A stretch of DNA of 64,000 nt from Streptomyces chromofuscus (GTDB lineage Bacteria; Actinomycetota; Actinomycetes; Streptomycetales; Streptomycetaceae), in NCBI RefSeq assembly GCF_015160875.1, contig NZ_CP063374.1:4343501-4407500 (forward strand). The letters are read 5' to 3'. Both the position numbers and the translations under genes were made by a program. Below the pieces are notes generated by a model that made no database searches, was not told the DNA's origin, and saw only the letters and a list, made by a program, of their open reading frames with translations. Position 1 is the stretch's first letter. Each line of letters opens with the position of its first letter. Of this stretch, positions 55,596 to 64,000 are shown in pieces.

Positions 55596-56390
55596 TTAGC
55601 CCACTGGTGGCTGGAGACGAAATCCGGTTTTGCCGCGGTGGCGGACCGGGTTCGGGCGGGCGTGGTCGAGGGCGACCAGGAGGACCGCCACGGCGTAGAT
55701 GGACAGGCCCAGGAGGAGGGCGTTGCCGAGGACGCTCTTGTAGCCGTGCTGGTCGACGTCGAGGAAGGGGTAGAGGTACCGGCCCGGCGTGTCGAGGGGC
55801 AGGTACTCGCCCCGGGCGAGGGAGAAGGCCAGGTAGACCAGGGGGTACAGGAGCCATGTGGTGGCCTGGCGGAGGTGCAGGCTGCCCGGGGTCGTGAGGA
55901 GCAGCCAGTCCAGGACGGCAGCGATCGGGACGGCCGTGTGCAGGACGTGGTCGGCGATCGATTGCAGCAGCGGCGGCGTCGCGTCACCCGTCACGGTGCT
56001 GGTCATCGCGAAAGCGCTGGACGTGTTGGCCAGCAGGAGGTGATGGACCAGGGCCGTGGTCACGACGTAGAGGAGTGCCGCGCCCGTCAGTGCGGGTCGC
56101 ACCGGCCGGCGGGCCGTCCAGGCCCGGCGGGCCGATGCGGTGAGGACCAGGGCCAGCAGGATGCTGCTCTGGATCGTGAAGTAGCTCAGGACCCGTAGAG
56201 GGCTGCCGAGGAGGAGGAAGACCGTCACGGCTGCCGCCGCCGTCAGCGCGGTGAGGAGTCGGAAGGCGGCGGTCAGGGGGCGGCGTACGGGGGGCACCAC
56301 CGCCGCGGCGGGAACCGGCGAGGGCAGCGGCGCGGGGATGCCCGGGATCGCGGGGAGATCCGGGATGTCCCTGGGTATCGGGGCGGTCAT
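55596..56390 (-). CDS. Pr6Pr-type membrane protein
   Basis: 264 aa with about six membrane helices after a Pro-rich leader: FRLLTALTAAAAVTVFLLLGS, VLSYFTIQSSILLALVLTASA, GAALLYVVTTALVHHLLLANT, HVLHTAVPIAAVLDWLLLTT, WLLYPLVYLAFSLARGEYLPLDTPGRYLYPFLDVD and LGNALLLGLSIYAVAVLLVALDHARP. The pattern with TFTNQS-like segment, HHLLL and HT...DWLL matches the Pr6Pr family; role unknown. ATG 56390. The G-rich minisatellite lies upstream. Confidence 0.85.
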   Translation of the reverse strand: MTAPIPRDIPDLPAIPGIPAPLPSPVPAAAVVPPVRRPLTAAFRLLTALTAAAAVTVFLLLGSPLRVLSYFTIQSSILLALVLTASARRAWTARRPVRPALTGAALLYVVTTALVHHLLLANTSSAFAMTSTVTGDATPPLLQSIADHVLHTAVPIAAVLDWLLLTTPGSLHLRQATTWLLYPLVYLAFSLARGEYLPLDTPGRYLYPFLDVDQHGYKSVLGNALLLGLSIYAVAVLLVALDHARPNPVRHRGKTGFRLQPPVG

Positions 56391-56530
56391 GCCCTCACGC
56401 TAAGCAGATCGGGCAAATGGGGCATTGCGGGTGGGCTGTGCGGGTGACTCGGAGGCGGTGCGGGTGGTTCCCGTGCCGCGCCGCGGACACGTCGATGCCG
56501 ACTCCGCCGCCACCCCTCCGCGCCTCCCGA

Positions 56531-56689
56531 GACCCCGTCTCCGAGACCCCGTCTTCGAGACCCCGGCCCCAAGACCCCGGCCCCAAGACCCCGGCCCCAA
56601 GACCCCGGCCCCAAGACCCCGGCCCCAAGACCCCGGCCCCAAGACCCGAGATCTAGAAGCCGAGCCCCGAGATCCAGAAGCCGAGCCCC
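56531..56689. repeat. G/C-skewed minisatellite with G-quadruplex potential
   Basis: Six exact 14-bp copies of GACCCCGGCCCCAA (56559-56642) follow two diverged copies (56531-56558). After them come two copies of a 21-bp unit (56648-56668, 56669-56689; one base differs). The minus strand has GGGG runs every few bases. It lies between the starts and ends of minus-strand genes at 56390 and 56754; the 14-bp unit is not a multiple of three, so it is not coding. Confidence 0.85.
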
Positions 56690-56753
56690 GAGACCCGAGC
56701 CCTCAGACCCGAGCGCGACACCCAGCCCCGACTTCCGAGGCCCCAGCCCCGCC

Positions 56754-57680
56754 CTACTCCCGCCCCACCAACGTCAACAACGTTGCCTCCGGCGGGCACG
56801 CGAATCGCACCGGTGTGTACCGGTTCGTCCCGCACCCAGCCGACACGTGCATGAAGGACGTACGGCCCTCGGACGTGTGCGTCGACAGGCCCTTCACCCG
56901 CTCCGTGTCCAGGTCGCAGTTGGTGACCAGCGCGCCGTAGAAGGGGATGCACAGCTGGCCGCCGTGGGTGTGGCCGGCGAGGATCAGGGGGTAGCCGTCG
57001 GCCGTGAAGGCGTCCAGGCTGCGCAGGTACGGCGCGTGCACCACGCCCATCGAGAAGTCCGCGTCGGCCGACGGGCCGCCCGCCACCTGCGCGTAGCGGT
57101 CCCGCTTGATGTGCGGGTCGTCCACTCCCGTCATCTCCACCGAGACGCCGTCGACCTTCAGCATCCCCCGCGTGTTCGTGAGGTTCAGCCAGCCCGCCGC
57201 GTCGAAGGCGTCCCGCAGGTCCTCCCACGGGTTGTGGACGACGCCGACCGCGGGCGCGTTGCCGTTCAGGCCGTGGCGGCCCTGGGCCTTCTCGAGCAGG
57301 TACCGGGCGGGATTGCGCAGCTTGGGGCCGTAGTAGTCGTTGGAGCCGAAGACGTACGCGCCCGGGAAGTCCATCAGGGGGCCGAGCGCGTCCAGGACCT
57401 CCGGCACGCCCTCCGGGTCGGAGAGGTTGTCGCCGGTGTTGATCACGAAGTCGGGGCGCAGGCCGGCCAGTGAGCGCAGCCAGCGCTGCTTCTTGCGCTG
57501 GCCGCTGACCATGTGGATGTCGGAGACGTGCAGCACGCGCAGCGGGCGCATGCCCGCCAGCAGTACGGGGACGGTCACCCGTCGCAGACGGAAGGAACGG
57601 GCCTCGAACCCGGCCGAGTAGAGAAGACCGGCGGCCGCGACCGCCGTGATGCCGAGGGGTACTCCGTATCGCGCGCGCAT
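56754..57680 (-). CDS. metallophosphoesterase
   Basis: 308 aa. A membrane helix at the start (VPLGITAVAAAGLLYSAGF) and the calcineurin-like motifs: LHVSDIHMVSG (D-x-H), VINTGDNLSD (G-D-N), FGSNDYYG (G-N-D variant), VVHAPYLR and LAGHTHGGQL (G-H-T-H). Two metal ions are expected. Substrate unknown; phospholipid or UDP-linked pyrophosphates are possible in this subgroup. ATG 57680, 94 bp from the divergent yqeY start. Confidence 0.92.
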   Translation of the reverse strand: MRARYGVPLGITAVAAAGLLYSAGFEARSFRLRRVTVPVLLAGMRPLRVLHVSDIHMVSGQRKKQRWLRSLAGLRPDFVINTGDNLSDPEGVPEVLDALGPLMDFPGAYVFGSNDYYGPKLRNPARYLLEKAQGRHGLNGNAPAVGVVHNPWEDLRDAFDAAGWLNLTNTRGMLKVDGVSVEMTGVDDPHIKRDRYAQVAGGPSADADFSMGVVHAPYLRSLDAFTADGYPLILAGHTHGGQLCIPFYGALVTNCDLDTERVKGLSTHTSEGRTSFMHVSAGCGTNRYTPVRFACPPEATLLTLVGRE

Positions 57681-57774
57681 ACGACCATCGTGTCAGACCC
57701 CGTGGTGCCCCCGCGCCCGGCCGTCCCCCAAATCAACGGGCGTCCGGCCGTGCACACCTGCGACAATCGACGTC

Positions 57775-58239
57775 ATGACCACGCTCAAGTCGAAGCTGCA
57801 GGAAGACCTCAACGCCGCGATCAAGGAGCGCGACGAGCTCCGCTCCTCGACGCTCCGGCTGACGCTCGCCGCGATCACCAAGGAGGAGGTCGCGGGCAAG
57901 GAGAAGCGCGAGCTCTCCGACGACGAGGTGCTGAAGGTGATCACCAAGGAGGCGAAGAAGCGGCGTGAGGCCGCGGACGCCTTCGCGCAGGGTGGTCGCG
58001 CCGAGTCGGCCGAGCGGGAGAAGGCGGAGGGCGAGGTGCTCGCCGCGTACCTGCCCAAGCAGCTGTCCGACGACGAGCTGAACGCGATCGTCGCCCAGGC
58101 CGTCGAGGAGGCGAAGGCGGCCGGCGCGGAGGGGCCGCGCGCCATGGGCGCGGTCATGAAGATCGTGAACCCGAAGGTCGCCGGCCAGGCGGAGGGCGGC
58201 CGCGTCGCCGCGGCGGTGAAGAAGCTCCTCGCGGGCTGA
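57775..58239 (+). CDS. GatB/YqeY domain protein
   Basis: 154 aa. YqeY domain: LKSKLQEDLNAAIKERDELRSSTLRLTLAAITKEEVAGKE, EVLKVITKEAKKRREAADAF, LAAYLPKQLSDDELNAIVAQAVEEA and MGAVMKIVNPKVAGQAEGGRVAAAVKKLL. The domain is the tRNA-binding tail found in GatB. Free-standing YqeY has no firmly known role. ATG 57775. Followed by a 21-bp-stem terminator. Confidence 0.93.
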   Translation: MTTLKSKLQEDLNAAIKERDELRSSTLRLTLAAITKEEVAGKEKRELSDDEVLKVITKEAKKRREAADAFAQGGRAESAEREKAEGEVLAAYLPKQLSDDELNAIVAQAVEEAKAAGAEGPRAMGAVMKIVNPKVAGQAEGGRVAAAVKKLLAG

Positions 58240-58276
58240 GGCCGCCCGCCACCGGCGATCACCGCGTCAGACGTCC

Positions 58277-58326
58277 GTACGCCGATGGGGGCGCCCCTCC
58301 TCACGGGGGCGCCCCCATCGGCGTAC
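58277..58326. terminator. strong bidirectional terminator
   Basis: Perfect 21-bp stem (58277-58297 with 58306-58326, GTACGCCGATGGGGG... and its complement) with an 8-nt loop, between the convergent yqeY (ends 58239) and the PBP (ends 58381). Confidence 0.85.
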
Positions 58327-58380
58327 CACCACCTATGGCGTGCCGTCGGTCCTACCTACGGCATGCCGGGCACCAGCCGC

Positions 58381-60666
58381 TCACGGCCAGTTCCCGCCGT
58401 TGCCGTTGCCGTTGTTCCCGCCGTTGTCGCTGCCCTGGATCCAGCCCTCGGGAAGGGAGAACGTGGGCTCCGGGAACGTCCCGCCGTCCCCGCCGTTGGT
58501 CAGCCCCTCGATCAGGCCGCCGTTGTCGTCCCCGTTGCCGTTGTCGTTGCCGTTGCCACGGCCGTTCCCGTCACCGTCCTCGTCCTCGCGGTCGTCGCCG
58601 TCCGGGATGTCGACGAGGGTGAAGGACGACGCCTCCTTGCCGGAGAGGGCGCCGGTCATGGCGTCGCGCCAGATCGGGCCGGGCACGCGGCCGCCGTAGA
58701 CCTTGTCGTGCCAGACGCCGCCGATGCTGATGTTCTCCATCTTGACCTGCTGGGTGGCGCTGCCGACCCAGACCGCGCCCGCCAGGTTGGGCGTGTAGCC
58801 GACGAACCAGGCGTTGCGGCGCTCGTCCGTCGTACCCGTCTTGCCGGCGCTGTCACGGTCGGTGAGGCCGGCCTCCTGGCCCGTACCGGAGTCGACCACA
58901 CCGCGCAGCAGGGTGTTGACGGTGTCGGCGGTCTGCTCGGACATGGCCCGCGAGCAGGTCGACTTCGGCACCTCCAGCGACTTCTGCTGGTCGCCGATCT
59001 TCTGGGTGATCGACTCGATGGCGACCGGCGTGCAGTACATGCCGCGCGCGGCGAAGGCGGCGTACGCGCTCGCCATGGTCAGCGGGGAGATGCCCTTGGA
59101 GCCGAGGGCGATGGCGGGCACCTCGGGGAGCTTGTCGCCGTTGCCCTGCACGACGTGCAGGTTGTCGGTCATCTTCGCGACCGGGCAGAGGCCGATGTCG
59201 GAGATCATCTGCACGAAGTAGGTGTTGACCGACTTGGCCATCGCCTCCTTCAGCCGGTACGGCCCGACCTCGGACTCGTCCTCGTTCTCGACGGTCGCCC
59301 TGTCGTTGTTGAGCCACTGTTTGCCGGAGCACGTCTGGACCGGGCTCGGATACTCCATGTCGTACGGCGACGAGTACTCCTGCGTGGCCGGCCGCCCCTC
59401 CTCCAGCGCCGCCGCGGCGACGAAGGGCTTGAAGGTCGAACCGGTCGGGAAGCCGTAGTTGGAGCCGCCCCAGGCGGAGTCGACGGAGTAGTTGTACTCC
59501 GTCTCGTTCTTGTTGTAGCCGTACGGCTTCGACTGGCCCATGCCGAGGATCTTGCCGGTGCCGGGCTCGACCAGGGTGGTCGCGGCGGCCACCTGGTCGT
59601 CCTTGTTGACGTGGTCGGCGAGCGAGGCCTGGACCGACTCCTGGGCCTGCGGGTCGAGGGTGGTCTTGATGGTCAGACCGCCCTGGTTCCAGATCTTCGC
59701 CCGCTCCTCCTTGGTCTTGCCGAAGACCGGGTCGTTGAGGAAGACCTTCTCGACGTACTTGCAGAAGAAGCTGGCGCCCTTGACGGCCGTGATGCAGCCG
59801 TTCTGCGGCCGGCTGACCTTCAGCTCCAGCGGCTGCCGCATGGCCTTGTCGGCGTCCGCCTGGGAGATGTCGCCGGTCTCGGCCATCCGCTGCAGGACGA
59901 TGTTGCGCCGCTTGGTGGCCTCGGCCTCGTCGTTGACCGGGTCGTACCGGCTGGGCGACTGGACGATGCCCGCGAGGAGCGCCGCCTCCTGCAGTTCGAG
60001 GTCCTTGGCGGACTTGGAGAAGTAGCGCTGGGAGGCGGCCTCGACGCCGTACGCCTGCTGGCCGAAGAAGGTGATGTTCAGGTAGTTCTCGAGGATCTTC
60101 TTCTTGCCCAGCTCCTCCTCGACCTGGATCGCGTACTTCAGTTCGCGGATCTTGCGGCCGAGGGTCTGCTGGGTGGCCTGCGCGACCTTCGTCGGGTCGT
60201 CGCCTGCCTCCTCCACGAAGACGTTCTTCACGTACTGCTGGGTGAGCGTGGACGCGCCCTCGGCGACGCCGCCGCTCTGCGCGTTGCGGTTCAGGGCGCG
60301 TAGGACGCCCTTGAGGTCGACCGCGCCGTGCTGGTAGAAGCGCGAGTCCTCGATCGCGACGATCGCCTTCTGCATGTACGGCGAGATGTCCTTGAGGTCG
60401 ACCACCGTGCGGTCGCGCGAGTAGACCGTGGCGATGTGGTCGCCGCGGGAGTCGAGGATGGTGGTCCGCTGGCTGAGCGGCGGGGTCTTCATGTTGGCGG
60501 GGAGCTCGTCGAAGCTCTCCACCGAACCCTTCGCCGCCAGGCCCAGCGCGCCGACGGCGGGCAGCGCGATGCCGGCCATGACGGCTCCCGCGAGCACACT
60601 GACACCGAGGAACTTGGCGGCCTGCTGCGTTGGCGACAGACCACCGCCCGAGCGCTTCTTTGGCAT
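58381..60666 (-). CDS. class A penicillin-binding protein
   Basis: 761 aa. N-terminal anchor (AAKFLGVSVLAGAVMAGIALPAVGALGL), glycosyltransferase domain with EDSRFYQHG (106-114, catalytic Glu106) and GASTLTQQYVKN, and transpeptidase motifs STFK (410-413), SVN (479-481) and KTGTT (609-613). All catalytic residues are present, so both activities are expected. The tail is Gly/Asn/Asp-rich (NGNDNGNGDDNGG). It polymerises and cross-links peptidoglycan. ATG 60666. The upstream gap to wblA is 418 bp. Confidence 0.95.
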   Translation of the reverse strand: MPKKRSGGGLSPTQQAAKFLGVSVLAGAVMAGIALPAVGALGLAAKGSVESFDELPANMKTPPLSQRTTILDSRGDHIATVYSRDRTVVDLKDISPYMQKAIVAIEDSRFYQHGAVDLKGVLRALNRNAQSGGVAEGASTLTQQYVKNVFVEEAGDDPTKVAQATQQTLGRKIRELKYAIQVEEELGKKKILENYLNITFFGQQAYGVEAASQRYFSKSAKDLELQEAALLAGIVQSPSRYDPVNDEAEATKRRNIVLQRMAETGDISQADADKAMRQPLELKVSRPQNGCITAVKGASFFCKYVEKVFLNDPVFGKTKEERAKIWNQGGLTIKTTLDPQAQESVQASLADHVNKDDQVAAATTLVEPGTGKILGMGQSKPYGYNKNETEYNYSVDSAWGGSNYGFPTGSTFKPFVAAAALEEGRPATQEYSSPYDMEYPSPVQTCSGKQWLNNDRATVENEDESEVGPYRLKEAMAKSVNTYFVQMISDIGLCPVAKMTDNLHVVQGNGDKLPEVPAIALGSKGISPLTMASAYAAFAARGMYCTPVAIESITQKIGDQQKSLEVPKSTCSRAMSEQTADTVNTLLRGVVDSGTGQEAGLTDRDSAGKTGTTDERRNAWFVGYTPNLAGAVWVGSATQQVKMENISIGGVWHDKVYGGRVPGPIWRDAMTGALSGKEASSFTLVDIPDGDDREDEDGDGNGRGNGNDNGNGDDNGGLIEGLTNGGDGGTFPEPTFSLPEGWIQGSDNGGNNGNGNGGNWP

Positions 60667-60748
60667 GAGGGCAGCCTACGTTCTCATTCGCCGGACACGC
60701 GTATATGCCTTGGCCTAAGCTGCTCTCAACTGTCACAGCAGTAGGACC

Positions 60749-60762
60749 ACGTATCAATACGT
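60749..60762. promoter_or_regulatory. palindrome between the PBP and wblA
   Basis: ACGTAT-CA-ATACGT, perfect 6-bp arms, in the 60667-61084 gap between divergent genes, 83 bp from the PBP ATG and 323 bp from the wblA ATG. The gap otherwise holds no gene. Possible operator. Confidence 0.4.
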
Positions 60763-61084
60763 CCGGCGACCCCGAATCGTTCCGGATCCCCTCGGCCTTT
60801 TTCTCCGAGGTGTGTTGGGTGCGTGTCCGAATCGGCCTTGTGTGTCACCGGGCGTCCGTTGTGACGCAACTGAACCATCCCGAAATGTCGGGTTGGTCGC
60901 GCATGTCGCGGGCTCACTCCCCCGGGTGATCTGCCGCCTACGCATAGTCCGTTCGGACCATTCAAGATTGGGCCCGCTGGGGGTGTTGCGCTGTGCCCAC
61001 CTTCCGTAACGTCCTCAACTGGCGGCGGTGAATATGCCGCTGCCGCCGTGGGGGAGCCTCGATTCGGGAGAGGACGGCGCCGGT

Positions 61085-61423
61085 ATGGGCTGGGTAACCG
61101 ACTGGAGTGCGCAGGCGGCCTGCCGCACTACCGATCCGGATGAACTGTTCGTTCAGGGAGCAGCGCAGAACAGGGCCAAGGCGGTGTGCACCGGATGTCC
61201 GGTACGCACGGAATGTCTGGCCGACGCGCTGGACAACCGCGTCGAGTTCGGCGTGTGGGGAGGAATGACCGAGCGGGAACGCCGCGCACTGCTGCGCAGG
61301 CGCCCGACCGTCACCTCCTGGCGCCGGCTGCTGGAGACCGCGCGGCTGGAGTACGAGCGGGGGGCCGGCCTGGTGCCCCTCGACGACGACGAGGTGTACG
61401 AGAACTACGCGGCGGTGAGCTGA
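61085..61423 (+). CDS. wblA: WhiB-like regulator WblA
   Basis: 112 aa. The four Fe-S Cys at 13, 35, 38 and 44 (QAACRTTDPDELFVQGAAQNRAKAVCTGCPVRTECLADALD), the GVWGGMTERERRALLRRRPT loop and basic C-terminal helix. Sequence and gene context (PBP and two ArsA-like ATPases) identify it as WblA, a pleiotropic repressor of antibiotic production and regulator of development in Streptomyces. ATG 61085 gives the standard 112 aa; an in-frame ATG upstream at 61034 would lengthen it. Confidence 0.96.
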   Translation: MGWVTDWSAQAACRTTDPDELFVQGAAQNRAKAVCTGCPVRTECLADALDNRVEFGVWGGMTERERRALLRRRPTVTSWRRLLETARLEYERGAGLVPLDDDEVYENYAAVS

Positions 61424-61496
61424 AGGCCGCGGTGAACCGTTGGCGCGGTGAACCGATCGCGCGTGGCGGACCGAAGGCTGCGGTGAGCTGAAGGCT

Positions 61497-61521
61497 GCGG
61501 GCGCCCCCTGAGGGAGCCCGC
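61497..61521. terminator. hairpin between wblA and the ArsA-like operon
   Basis: GCGGGC-g-CCC pairs with GGG-a-GCCCGC around a 5-nt loop, between convergent ends at 61423 and 61524. Confidence 0.6.
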
Positions 61522-61523
61522 CT

Positions 61524-62879
61524 TCAGACGTCGTCGACGGGCAGCTCCGGCCGGTGGGCCGCGAGCCGGTCGCCGATGTTCCGCAGCCCTGTGAGGTCGT
61601 GCACATCACCGGGCAGCGCGGCCACTTCCACCACCGCCACCTCGGGGTGCAGTGCGGTGAAGCGGTCACGCGTGCGCTGCTCGCGGGCGATGAGTTGCAT
61701 ACGTTCCGCGTGCAGCCTCAGCAGGCCCGCGGTGAGCTGTTCGGCAGGGCTCTGCGAGGTGTTCTCGTCCGTGACGACGGGGGAGTCGTCCTCGTCCGTG
61801 GCGGCGGGGGAGTCCTCGTCGGGAGCCGGTGTCCGGGAAGCATGCGCATCTGAACTGCCGTACGTGTCGGGAGAGTTACGAAGTCCAGCTTTCCCTCCCC
61901 CCTGATCCACAATGCGGGGCTCCTCAAGATTTTCCGCGGCGGCGAGCGCCCGCTCGGCCGACAGCCGGTCGGCGCCGCTGCCGTGGACCCGGTTGAGCAC
62001 CAGCCCGGCCAGCGGCATGTCCTCGGCGGCCAGCCGCTCCACGAAGTACGCCGCCTCGCGCAGCGCGTCCCGCTCGGGGGCCGCCACCACCAGGAACGCC
62101 GTCCCGGGCGCCTGGAGCAGCTTGTACGTCGCGTCCGCGCGCGTGCGGAACCCGCCGAAGGTGGTGTCCATCGCGGACACGAACGTCTGGACGTCCTTCA
62201 GCAGCTGACCGCCGAGCAGCTTGCCGAGCGTGCCGGTCATCATCGACATGCCGACGTTGAGGAACTTCATCCCCGCCCGGCCGCCCAGTTTCGCCGGGGC
62301 CGTCAGCAGCCGGATCAGCCGACCGTCCAGGAACGACCCGAGCCGCTTGGGTGCGTCGAGGAAGTCCAGCGCGGAGCGCGAGGGCGGGGTGTCGACGACG
62401 ATCAGGTCCCACTCGTCCCGGGCCCGCAGCTGGCCCAGCTTCTCCATCGCCATGTACTCCTGCGTGCCCGCGAAGCCCGCCGAGAGCGACTGGTAGAAGG
62501 GGTTCGACAGGATCGCGGCGGCCCGCTGCGGATCGGCGTGCACCTCGACGATCTCGTCGAAGGTGCGCTTCATGTCGAGCATCATGGCGTGCAGTTCGCC
62601 GTCGCCCTCGACGCCCTTCACCCGGCGCGGGGTGTTGTCCAGCGAGTCGATGCCCATGGACTGCGCCAGCCGGCGGGCCGGGTCGATGGTGAGCACGACG
62701 ACCTTGCGGCCGCGCTCGGCGGCCCTGAGGCCCAGCGCCGCCGCCGTGGTGGTCTTGCCGACCCCGCCCGAGCCGCAGCACACCACGATGCGGGTCTCCG
62801 GGTCGTCGAGCAGGGGGTCGATGTCGAGCACGCGCGTGGGCGCGAGACGGTGGTGCGTCGATGTGGGGTCCGGACTCAT
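61524..62879 (-). CDS. ArsA/Get3-like ATPase (second of pair)
   Basis: 451 aa. Deviant Walker A CCGSGGVGKTTTAAALGLRAAERG (~34-57), VVLTIDPARRLAQSMGI (switch I type), WDLIVVDTPPSRSALDFLDAP, and FLNVGMSMMTGTLGK. The core ends near 340. An extended acidic/Ser linker with DEDSPAATDEDDSPVV and a C-terminal helical part with a leucine pattern follow. No arsenite Cys triad is evident. In eukaryotes Get3 targets tail-anchored membrane proteins; the role here is not known. ATG 62879 overlaps the stop of the first ATPase by 4 nt. Confidence 0.93.
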   Translation of the reverse strand: MSPDPTSTHHRLAPTRVLDIDPLLDDPETRIVVCCGSGGVGKTTTAAALGLRAAERGRKVVVLTIDPARRLAQSMGIDSLDNTPRRVKGVEGDGELHAMMLDMKRTFDEIVEVHADPQRAAAILSNPFYQSLSAGFAGTQEYMAMEKLGQLRARDEWDLIVVDTPPSRSALDFLDAPKRLGSFLDGRLIRLLTAPAKLGGRAGMKFLNVGMSMMTGTLGKLLGGQLLKDVQTFVSAMDTTFGGFRTRADATYKLLQAPGTAFLVVAAPERDALREAAYFVERLAAEDMPLAGLVLNRVHGSGADRLSAERALAAAENLEEPRIVDQGGGKAGLRNSPDTYGSSDAHASRTPAPDEDSPAATDEDDSPVVTDENTSQSPAEQLTAGLLRLHAERMQLIAREQRTRDRFTALHPEVAVVEVAALPGDVHDLTGLRNIGDRLAAHRPELPVDDV

Positions 62880-63853
62880 GAGACGTCCTGCTTCCGCAGT
62901 TCGGTGGCGAGTTCGTACAGGCCCGCCAGGTCCATACCCTCGGCGAGCAGCGGCAGTTCGTGCAGCGGCAGGCCCAGCTCGGCCAGCACGGCCCGCTGTT
63001 CGTGCTCCAGCAGATACCGCTCGGCGTACTCCTCGGCCTGCGCGAGCAGCGGGTCCACCAGCCGCTCGGCGTTCTGTCCGCGGCGCGCCCCGCCGAGTCC
63101 CGCGGCCGACAGCGACCGGGCGAGATCGGCGCGCGGCACGGTCCGTACGAGTTCCAGACCGGACGTGTCCAGCACCTCGGGCCGCACCATGTTCACGATG
63201 ACCCGCCCGACCGGCAGCTTCGCCGCCCTCAGCTCGGCGATCCCGTCCGCGGTCTCCTGGACGGGCATCTCCTCCAGGAGGGTCACCAGGTGGACGGCCG
63301 TCTCCGGGGACTTCAGCACCCGCATCACGGCCTGCGCCTGATGGTGTATCGGACCGATCTTCGCCAGCCCGGCGACCTCGTCGTTGACGTTCAGAAAGCG
63401 CGTGATCCGGCCCGTGGGCGGGGCGTCCATGACGACGTAGTCGTACACGAACCGCCCGGACCTGTCCTTGCGCCGGACCGCCTCGCACGCCTTGCCCGTC
63501 AGGAGCACGTCCCGCAGGCCGGGGGCGATGGTGGTGGCGAAGTCGATCGCGCCGAGCTTCTTCAGGGCCCGTCCGGCGCTCCCCAGCTTGTAGAACATCT
63601 GGAGGTATTCCAGGAGGGCCAGTTCGGGATCTATGGCGAGGGCGAACACCTCTCCGCCTCCCGGGGCGACGGCGATCTTGCGTTCCTCATACGGCAGCGC
63701 CTCCGTTTCGAAGAGCTGTGCGATGCCCTGTCGGCCCTCGACCTCGACGAGAAGCGTCCGCTTCCCTTCCGTGGCCAGAGCCAACGCGAGGGCCGCGGCG
63801 ACCGTCGTCTTGCCGGTCCCGCCCTTGCCGCTGACGACCTGGAGCCTGCTCAC
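62876..63853 (-). CDS. ArsA/Get3-like ATPase (first of pair)
   Basis: 325 aa. Starts with VSRLQVVSGKGGTGKTTVAAALALALATEG (Walker A), LLVEVEGRQGIAQLFETEALPYEERKI, YDYVVMDAPPTGRITRFLNVNDEVAGLAKIG, and VIVNMVRPEVLD. Shorter than its partner, lacking the linker. The pair with GTGA/ATGA-type overlap is conserved next to wblA. GTG 63853 is chosen because the motif begins at once. Partner unknown, perhaps forming a heterodimer. Confidence 0.93.
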   Translation of the reverse strand: MSRLQVVSGKGGTGKTTVAAALALALATEGKRTLLVEVEGRQGIAQLFETEALPYEERKIAVAPGGGEVFALAIDPELALLEYLQMFYKLGSAGRALKKLGAIDFATTIAPGLRDVLLTGKACEAVRRKDRSGRFVYDYVVMDAPPTGRITRFLNVNDEVAGLAKIGPIHHQAQAVMRVLKSPETAVHLVTLLEEMPVQETADGIAELRAAKLPVGRVIVNMVRPEVLDTSGLELVRTVPRADLARSLSAAGLGGARRGQNAERLVDPLLAQAEEYAERYLLEHEQRAVLAELGLPLHELPLLAEGMDLAGLYELATELRKQDVS

Positions 63854-63959
63854 GTCTTCGAGCGTAACCAGTTCGGGCGGGAACCAATCGGCGCCCTGTG
63901 GACAACCGTCACTCCGGTCGGCCGCGAGGACCGCCGTCAGCAGCGGATACAGTCGCCCC

Positions 63960-64000
63960 ATGACCAAGTGGGAATACGCAACCGTGCCGCTGCTCGTCCA
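63960..64000 (+). CDS. start of a DUF4177-type small protein (partial)
   Basis: ATG at 63960 gives MTKWEYATVPLLV before the window ends. The WEYATVPLLVH-like beginning is the start I know for a ~50-aa DUF4177 gene found in Streptomyces divergent from the ArsA-like pair. Its 3' end lies outside. Confidence 0.65.
   Translation, partial: MTKWEYATVPLLV

Noticed and set aside
56531..56689. CRISPR-like array
   Set aside because: Units are contiguous with no unique spacers and are only 14 and 21 bp.

Overview
The window is high-GC actinobacterial chromosome, almost certainly Streptomyces. Codons are strongly G/C-ending and GTG starts are frequent. There is an unmistakable wblA (WhiB-like, four Cys) next to a pair of ArsA/Get3-like ATPases and a class A penicillin-binding protein, and there is also the ybaB-recR-ask-asd block. 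That gene order is typical of the core arm of Streptomyces chromosomes; no rRNA, CRISPR array, transposase or phage genes were seen.

Layout. 1-12.2 kb: end of a WD40 protein, a hypothetical protein, a GntR regulator and a class III aminotransferase on the minus strand, a divergent DJ-1/MarR pair with a striking 36-bp operator, a transmembrane Ser/Thr kinase, a SLATT-like membrane protein, then ybaB, recR and a DUF5063 gene. 12.3-17.5 kb: a frameshifted NB-ARC/TPR gene, a small two-TM protein that shares a Gly/Ala motif with it, and ask-asd (aspartate pathway). 17.9-27.2 kb: ECF-type sigma factor translationally coupled to a membrane protein, SURF1, an S9 peptidase, a double-RCK ion-channel-like protein, a two-gene permease/TIGR03943 operon and a VOC protein. 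27.4-36 kb: a 1323-aa nSTAND-WD40 protein, a secreted propeller-like protein and a PAS-GAF-SpoIIE-HATPase phosphatase.

36.7-48 kb is the most interesting block: NfeD, an SPFH/stomatin protein, a divergent PucR-type regulator, a small YqiJ-like membrane protein, a 678-aa flotillin, a 1630-aa DUF3686-type AAA ATPase and two small membrane proteins. It looks like a membrane-microdomain module coupled to a giant AAA+ machine, with a 13-bp-stem inverted repeat between the regulator and the flotillin operon.

48-55.6 kb is more accessory: a decayed RCK fragment, nhaA, an AGCS symporter, a MazEF-type toxin-antitoxin pair with its own palindrome, a winged-helix protein, then three decaying genes (DUF397, a HATPase protein and an AAA ATPase) lying against a tRNA-Pro(CGG). 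55.6-64 kb returns to core genes: Pr6Pr membrane protein, a G-rich minisatellite, metallophosphoesterase, YqeY, a class A PBP, wblA, two ArsA-like ATPases and the first codons of a DUF4177 gene.

Coordinates come from reading frames, start-site context and motif recognition by eye. Family names are recalled knowledge, not search results.
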